From the NCBI GenBank assembly GCA_905147135.1, contig LR990061.1, positions 10,144,026-10,208,025 on the forward strand: a DNA stretch of 64,000 nucleotides, in the 5' to 3' direction. A program made the position numbers and the translations under genes. This document shows positions 36,601-45,600 of this stretch, one piece after another. The notes under the pieces were generated by a model, which searched no databases, was not told the DNA's origin, and worked only from the letters and a program-made list of their open reading frames with translations. The stretch's first letter is position 1, and every line of letters starts with the position of its first letter. Origin of the DNA: Blastobasis lacticolella. Taxonomy: Eukaryota; Arthropoda; Insecta; Lepidoptera; Blastobasidae.

Positions 36601-39600
36601 TCCAAGACCGCTCTGACCTTCGTAGACTCGGTGGCTGAGATCTGGGGCCCCCTACTCCACGGCAGGACCCTGGTCATCCTGTCAAAAGAGAGCACAAGGG
36701 ACCCTGAGAAACTTGTCAGGGTGCTGGCTGAGAATCAGGTATGAATAGAAATCGTGTGTTGTATGTGTTATATGGGTAGAAATTGATGACATTGTTCACT
36801 GTATTAAAATGTCCACATTAAAATATCTACTTTACCAAAATGGCCTCTCTACAGAAATGTTCACTCTTTCGAAAAGTCCACTCTATCGAAATGACTGTTG
36901 TCCTGTAGGTAGTGGCACCTACAAGTGAAAGGAAAGAAAATAAATATTTCTAATTTGATAACAAATTGTAGACATGCTATAGTTTTAGGTTCTACAGAAT
37001 CGCCTTCAGTTGTGGGAATAATTATTACAGCCTATAAGTCTGGTAACCAGTCAATACAGTAGATTTTCAGAGACCACTCAGACCCAAACAAAAAAAATAC
37101 ATGGTTACCCAAAAATGTTGTATTATGTTGGCAGGAAACAACATAATTCAATAAGCACCCATAAAAAATTCTACTGACCAAATCACGTTTTTGTTTCAGA
37201 TCCAACGCCTGGTCTTAGTCCCAACCCTACTCCGGTCGATCCTCATGTATTTATCCCTGAACCCATCAGAGAGGCCTCTCACACACCTCAAGCTATGGGT
37301 CTGTTCCGGTGAAACCCTGAGCAAGGACCTAGCTTCACAGTTCTTCCAGTACTTTGGAGACCATAACGGGTACAAGCTGGCAGATTTCTACGGGAGCACA
37401 GAAGTTATGGGGGATGTGACTTACTACGTTCTGGAACACTCTGAGCAGCTGGACTTGCATCCTACCATTCCTATCGGTGAGTGTTGTAATTTATTGAGTT
37501 GATCAAAAGTCGAAGTCACAAAAAGCTTCTTAAAATCACCTGTCTGTCTGTGAATTTGTCTGTCGTTTTCATCGCTTCCTGTTAAGCGTAGATGACGTGG
37601 TATCTACCCCGTCAGAGCGTTGGTAAGCGACGGACGTGTTAGGCGATAGAACCGAATTCGATAAACAGTGCCGCCACGTAGCAAACACTTTTTCTGAGTT
37701 ACGTACATTACATGAAGACTAACCAATGCTCTTACGGTGAGGGACAACTTCGTGATGGACAACCATGAGGTGACACATTCAATCGCCTGAATCTGTAACC
37801 ATGCATGCTGTAACCAGAGTCACGGAGGTCAGACGGTAGTCAGTCTGCTATAAATACCTGATGTCCCAAATCCTGGATAATGATATGGGCGGACTCCAGG
37901 ACCTTGCGCTCCAGAGCACAACCGGTATATTGACGCCAAGATGAGATGAGATGTGGCGCACCGTCAAATGAGGATTTGGACCCCCTTTTTCCAAAATCCG
38001 AAAGGTTATATAGAATTTAGTCCCTTGTGTATGAGTAAGGCAAGCTAAATTGAACAAGCCCTGTTCCCTCCAAAAGCTTATTAGTCTAGTCTAGTCTCTC
38101 CGAATAATCGCAGACTACCCGGGGGGCCCTATTTAGACTTAGCCCTGTGATCCTTTAGTTCCTCGAACTCTACTCTTGGACTACATTGGCTGCTGTTTCC
38201 TGAGCCTTCACCAGCGGCTATCAGTAGCCTCCGATTCTGAGGAGTAGTTTTTCAAATCTAGTTACTATGCCTCCTGTCAATAACGACTCATCCATCCCCC
38301 AGGCATGCCTCTCCACAATTGCGCAGTATACCTCCTGGACCCATCCATGCAGCCAGCCCACTCCGGGACTCCTGGCGAAGTGTGGGTGGCTGGAGCCAAC
38401 CTGGCTCGCGGCTACGTGGGCGGACAGGCCCCGGAGAAGTTCCTGGATAACCCGCATGCACAGCATCCAGGTGAGAATTAGGTTTTTTTACCACTAAGGT
38501 GGCAAATAAGGTTGAAAGGATGATGACGATGATGCAGACCTTTGGATTTGACAATAAATAATGACTTGTAAACATTTTTACCAATAACATGTATATGTCT
38601 ATGTCAGTGCAGGAGTGCAGAGAGGACAATAAGATTTTGACTTACTTTTTATACTTTCGTGTTATAAACATAGACATGGGAGGGGGGGGGGGGTGTTCTG
38701 TGCCCACCCCAGAATGGTCTGGTGCCCACCCCAGGATGTACCGATACGAAATTCTGGGCTGGACACATAAAAAACTTCACAAAAAATAAATACAAGGATA
38801 CAACCGAGGAATCCACAAACTTTTTTTTGCAAAGGAGTGTAGGTATTATATTGTATAGTGGTGGACTAAAAGCTCGACTCTTGGTTGGTTGCCTGACTTT
38901 CGCTCTTTTTAGCTTGTATCGCATTTGTTAAACAAAAATCGAATTCTGAAAGGAGGACACTTAGCCCTTTCAAATGACAACCACATTTCATTACAATTAA
39001 ATTACAATGAAAGCTAGATTAAGTTATTTTTCCAAAATCGGGTAACAAATTAAGAGACATTTTTCCAGTCCACCAGTGTATAAAATAGTCAAAAGTATCC
39101 AGATCGTGGGACCCTTCGCCTCAACGGACTCCCCAACTCCTGATACAGTTTTTTTATGCTGATTTGAACACCGCGAACCCCGCACAGTCTCTGTAGCGAA
39201 CGGCATAAAGTCATATGGTGGCTCCAACAGTATTTGCCCTGTTTGAGGCTCGCCGTCAGTAGCGTAGCGTAGAGTGATATCAGCGGTGCCCGTGCCAGGC
39301 GCGGATCCAGGGTGGGGGAGGGCAATGGGTGCAATTGCCCCCTCCTTGAGCCCCGACTCTGACTCACAATCACCCACGGTTTTATGAGCCAAAAGGCCAA
39401 AAATTCCAAGCTCGCTGCGTTCACTCAATTATTTTATTAATCACTCTAGCTTTTTAGAACCGCTAACTCACACCAACTTGTACCACTTAAAATGAAAAAA
39501 ATTTCGAGCTCGCTTCGCTCGCTTATTCATAACTTTCAGATACTTTTCTCATCATTCACCTAGCTCGTTGCGGTCACTCATTCAATGATTTCCTTAACTT

Positions 39601-42600
39601 ACTATTGTGTGGATCACCCGTTGCTGTTGAGATGAAATACTTATGTCTAAAATACCTCAGGTTTTTATAACCCAAAATGTCACAAATTTCAAGCTCACTC
39701 CGCTCGCTCATTCTTTCATTTATTATCACCCCAGCGCTTAAGACCTGAAAAAGCAAAATTGTCGAGTTCGCTCCGGTGGCTCATTTATTGATCACCTGGA
39801 ATCAATTGGAAATTTTTTGTTTACTCAGGGCACTCGCTCAAGGTGACCTATAATTTTGACTTTTGCCTCCCCCTAAATCAAATCCTAGATCTGCGCCTGG
39901 CCCAGGCACAAGATTTACCGGTTCAGGATTAAGTTTTGGATCATGCAGGGCAGAGCTCGCTCCTTTATTAATTTGTTTCTTTTATTATGTTCGCCTGAGG
40001 CGAATTCATTATGTTCTTTTAGACAAAATTCGAAAAATTTCGAGCAGACCTCGCTGGCAATTTTTTAAGATAATTACACTACCTGCGCCGCGTCGGTTAC
40101 ATATTATAAAATCAAAACTTTATTGAGCAAATTTTAAAAAGACTATAAATGAATGATCAAATTTTAAAATAATAAATAGTCATTTGATTAAAAGTTCTAC
40201 TGACCAAAAAAAGAATTTATCAATTAATTGGTTCTTGAACTAACGAAACACAAACGACGTTTTTGATAGATTCGATTTTGTGACAAATAAATTTATAATT
40301 GATCTAGATTTATATCCGGCGACTTCTGGATCATGAATCATACTCTCTAACCATTAGATTAAGGAAGAGAAATAAAATACTGCGGAGGAAATAATTTGTG
40401 ATATTTTTTTTTTTTTTTTTTTTTTATGTCATACGTTAGGCAAACAGGCAAGCGGGCCACCTGATGGAAAGTGGTCACCACTGCCTATAGACATTAGCAA
40501 CACCAAGAGTATCGCTAATGCGTTGCCCACCTCTATAACACGTTGCTCTGGCAGCAAAAAGCAAATGCCACTCCACTGCCAAAGCCACGGTTCCCCAAAT
40601 CCCCACCCCATGGAGCACTGGAAACCTTAATTTGATAGAATAGAAATAATTTGATAAGGGATGATTTGGTACTTTAAAACATCGAAGAACTTTTGGTCAG
40701 TCGTCCATTTGATGAAACATACATTTGGATTATAAACTTTGCTCGCTACGCTCGCTCAGGTCTTTTGAGAAAAATATCCGAATAATTTTGGTTTCGCTAC
40801 ATTTTTTAAATCGTATAAGTACACCTCTCCAAACATTGTGAGTTCGTTAATTCATTAGTTTGTGTTTCACCAGTTCTTATGAGCCAAGATTGAAACAATT
40901 TCAAACTCGCTACACTTTTAAAACATTCACATCGCCCACACCGCTTATCAAATCAGATTATAAGAACCAACATATCAAAAATTTAAAAAGAATCACAGAA
41001 CTCGACTATGTCATGCGACAACTGAAAACTGACGCTTAACTTGAAAACTGGATCTGCGCTGGGTGGCTTTAATTGTGCTGATTCGTGCTCACTGACTGTA
41101 CATTGGCGATCGACTCGGCTTCATCGGCCACCTTAGGGGCCAGGCCTTCCCTGGAAAATAGGCCTAGATACGCCAATGGTTATAAAGATAGTGATGGTTG
41201 GATGACGATGAAGAGAATGACGACGATACTCAAACTCAAACTCAAATACGTTTATTCAGTTTAGGTTTTCATAAACACTTATGAACGTCATAATTATAAT
41301 ATAAAATGAATGCTAGGCACCACGGCACCATCGAGCGGACAACGGTTTCTTGGCTAGTATGTAGGGCCATATAAAAAAGGAAACAAATAATAGACTCCGC
41401 GGCCAAAGATTTTATTCTTTGTCCGCGACACTGTGACATTGACAGACACGTAATGTCATTTGATATGTCACCCCGCCACCGAGCGCATTGTTGATGCCGC
41501 TCGCCTGTAATGTGATTAACCAATACAATTTTCTCTGAAAAACTCACTATTTACTAAATATGATAAAAATGATGATGATCATGATGACGATGATGACGAT
41601 GATGCTCCCAGTGTCGCGGTGTCGAATGACTCAATCAGATGGCGATGCCCTTAGCGTTCGGGCGGCTGTACCGCACGGGCGACTTCGGCGCGGTGTCGAA
41701 GGGCGCGCTGACGTTCGCGGGGCGCGCCGACGCGCAGGTGAAGGTGCGCGGCCACCGGGTCGACCTGCTGGAGGTGGAGCGCGCCGTCGCGGCCGTGGGG
41801 GGCGTGGAGAAAGGTTCGTGCTGGTTTTTTGTTGCTTGGTTATATTTGATTTGCGGTTGTTTTTAGGATTCCCAGAATTTGGAAGGACAGTCTAGTAAAA
41901 TCTTTTTGGAGGGTGAATGACACAGAAGAAAAATCCATTCTATATTCCAAAGGTCTAAGTTCTATATTTCATAATTATAAAGTGTCAAAATACAAATAAA
42001 GAGAGGCCAACGAGCAAGCGGGTCACCTTTTAGTTCCAGAAACTAGGCCACTAACAGGCATGCCCTGTGGCAGCAACCCTCTCTGCAGTGCCATAACTTA
42101 TTTGACCCGGGCCTGGTCGGAATTGTAATTTTGTCGTCAACAACAGCGACGCCGTTACCAGGTCAGATAAGTTTGTGGCACTGTAAAGGTCTTGGTTGGG
42201 GTTAATAACCGCTATCTCTAATCCATATGGCATCTACTATAGGCAGCTACCACCCTAATTATTTATTCCAAGCTCTTCCCATTCTTCTAATAACAGTAAA
42301 CATAATGTTTGTTTTTGTGGATGTTATATATGTTTGTAACAATTACTTGTAACTTGCTGTTGGTGTTCTGAATAAAGTAAAATAAAATAAAATAAAATAA
42401 ATTGATTGATTTGATGTGATTTCCCCACCAGCGGTGGTCCTCTGCTACGGCGTAGAGACCGGCAACCCTGAGATCTTGGCCTTCGTCACGATCGCGGCGG
42501 CCGCGCGGATGGCCGCCAGCCATGTGGAAGCCGCTTTGAAGGACTCCCTCACCCATTATATGATGCCTCAAGTATGTGTGAAGGAAATTTACTTAGATAT

Positions 42601-45600
42601 CTACTTACAAAATATCTGTACTCTACCATGTCTCTCTCTATAGGCCTGCTGAAAGAGATTACTTCTTAGAAATAAGTAGTGCCTGTTGTGTCTTTAATTT
42701 TGTAATTTCTGTATACTATATATTGTGTGCAATAAATTGTTATGTAAATACATAGATATTTACATAACCATAACACGTTGACATCTGCTGACATCGCGCC
42801 GCAAACTACACGATGGGGCCAAATTGAAAACGGGTGGACAAAATTCATACAGAACTGACATTTCAGGGTTGAATTGAGGTTTTTGCCCCATCATGCAGTG
42901 CGCCGCGCGGCAAGCTGCACAGTGGGACATTTCGCCACCTATCAATGTACTTGCATACAAACTGCTCGGCGTGCTACAAGTTTTGCCACATCGTGCAGTA
43001 CGCCGCGCGGCGCACCTCTTCAATGTGTCTCAGCGCTAACACTGAAATATTTTGTTGCAGGTAATTGTGATCGAGAGCTTCCCTCTGCTGGTGAATGGCA
43101 AAATAGACAGGCAGTCCTTGTTGAAGATGTATGAGAACACAAATAACAACGGTAAGTTCTGTCAAGTTTTTATATTTCTAATGAATTCTTTCGCGCCAAA
43201 TACATACATTGTTTTGTCGTGTCAGGTATTCTATTTAATAAAAATTAAAATTTCTACGTATATTATGTTTGCAATTACTGATTTGGAGCAATTTAACCAT
43301 TAGAGGGCAAATCAGCACGATTTTGTTCCAACACTTGTCGCAGATTTGCGGCGGGGGAGTGGTAAGCGTTGCTGTATCCCGCTAATGTTGCTAAATGTTA
43401 GTGGCCTATACCTGATTAACACAAAGTGCGAAAAAACCCGTTGCATAATATACTAGAAATGAGTGCGAGATTATTAATTCCCATTTTTTAATTCGAATGT
43501 GCAATTAAAATTGTTAGTAAACAGAATTTTTCGATACTCACTTTTTTATGTCATACCGTAGCATTAGCCAGGGGTATCGCCAATGCGTAGCCCACCTTTA
43601 ACACGTTGCTCTGGCAGCAAAAAGGCTTCAAGGCAACTTCCAAAGCCACGGTTCTCCAAATCCTCACCACATGGAGCACATACTTCTCGTCTGTCAAAGC
43701 CACGGTTCCCCAAATCATGGAGATCACTGAAGGTCTTATTCACCGGCAGGAACACTATACTACTTAAAATAGTATTGTTTGGCTGCGGTGTTCTGTAAGG
43801 TGGAGTTACTTCCCCAGTCAGGCGTCTCCAATTCGAACGGGATACCCCATAATGCCCTACCTCTCTTAAAATAAATAAATGTCTTCTTCCCCCTCCCCTT
43901 CAGACGACGCCACCATCCCCCTCGACATAGACTACTCTGGGGTCCAGCCGGAGGAGCTGGTGGCCGCGAAGGCGCTGTTCGAGACGGTGGGCGCGGTGCT
44001 GGGGCGCAGCGCCCGCGGCGCGCTGTCGCTGCGCTCGGGCTTCTACGAGCTGGGCGGGAACTCTCTGAACTCCATCTTCGTTATCACGCAGCTGAAGGAC
44101 CTGGGGTTCTATATTAGTGAGTGCTTTTTTTATGCAGTACTATAGTCCAATGTTCTTGCAACGCTTAACACTGAAACAAGTGGAGGCGCATCGCATCATT
44201 TTATCAGATGGTAGGACTCTGTGAAGCCTGAGGAGTCATCCTGGGTAAGTACAACCGCTTTATCTATTCCTGCCGCCAATCATCAATGCTTGCGTTGTTG
44301 TTTTCCGGTTTGATGGATAGGGTAGTCGGCAAAATTACAGGCATGAAGAATTTTATCTTTGTTCTCACTGTGACAACGCATCTGCGTTTCCGCTAGGCCA
44401 CCAACCCTCTAGTTACGACGACTCGATCTACCTATCTACTCCCAAAACGAGTGTAATCCTCATCATCATCATGATCAGATCTCCACGGCTGCCGGTCCTG
44501 TGCCTGCCTTATCCGGCTGGTACCTGCGATCTTTCGTCGGTCCACCTTGTGAGAGGCCTACCCACGCTGCATCTCGAGAACTTTACTGCCCCATCGGCCA
44601 TCTGTTCTTCGAGCTATGTGCCCTACCCACTGCCACTTTAACCTGACAATCCTTAGAGCTACGTCTCAGCCTCGCTTCTTTCTTGTAACTTGCAGAAGTG
44701 AGCGACTTCCTGTACGCGTCGAACCTGGGCGAGGTATTATCGCGGCTGTCGACGGCGCCGCCCGCCGCAGACTGCAAGGAACAGTTCACGGCCGAGCCAA
44801 TGAGAGACGAGCACAGGGATAGGGTTATTGAGTAAGTATTTAGATATTCAGAACTTGTGAACCTAGTTTACCATTACCCACCTAATTTTTCTTGCATTTT
44901 GTATCACTTTATGTATTGTTGAAAACCGCATTAAAATCTTTTGCGTAGTTTGAAAATCTAAGCGTACATTGAAATATACTTAGATACATAGAGACAGACG
45001 GCGGGAAGCGACTGGTGCGATGGAAGCGATGGTCCAGGATTTGGCAGATGAAGTAATTACAATGGAACGACTGCAGACTGGCCAGACTGACCAGATAAGA
45101 TCATAGTTACACTCTTGTCTGAATGTGCTGGTTTCCATTTTTCATTTGATTTCTATTACACTTGCGCGATATAACGTGTAGTCCACGCGGGCGTACTCGC
45201 GGACAGAAAGCTAGTCATCAATTAATGGAATCTATGAATCCTCAAGCGACGACCACGACCACTCCGCCAAGACCGACCACCTAAGAAGATACTTAGCAGC
45301 CTATTAAACCCAATGGGGTCTTAGTAAAATCAGGCTCTAACCTTCCACCCTCCCACCTACAGGATGACAGTCTCCTCCTTCTATGAGAAAGCGGAACTGG
45401 AGCAGTTCTTGAAGCACGAGATCGCGCCGCGCGACTACGCCGACGCCCTCGGCGCCTGCTGGGAAGCCCTGTTGGCTGCAAGGCTGAGTGTCGTGCTTAC
45501 TGATGGTAAGGATTGTTTTCCTAACGTATTGTTTACATGATTTTTCAATGGCCTCGGTGGATGCGGAGATAGCACAAAGTAAAGTGTGAAAGGGGTTGGT

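Noticed and set aside
39024..39428. 134-codon minus-strand frame in ebony intron 7
   Set aside because: Built on the CTCGCTNCGCTCGCTCA repeat and its attached block. Repeated [12 protein letters not shown] peptides come from the repeat, not a gene.
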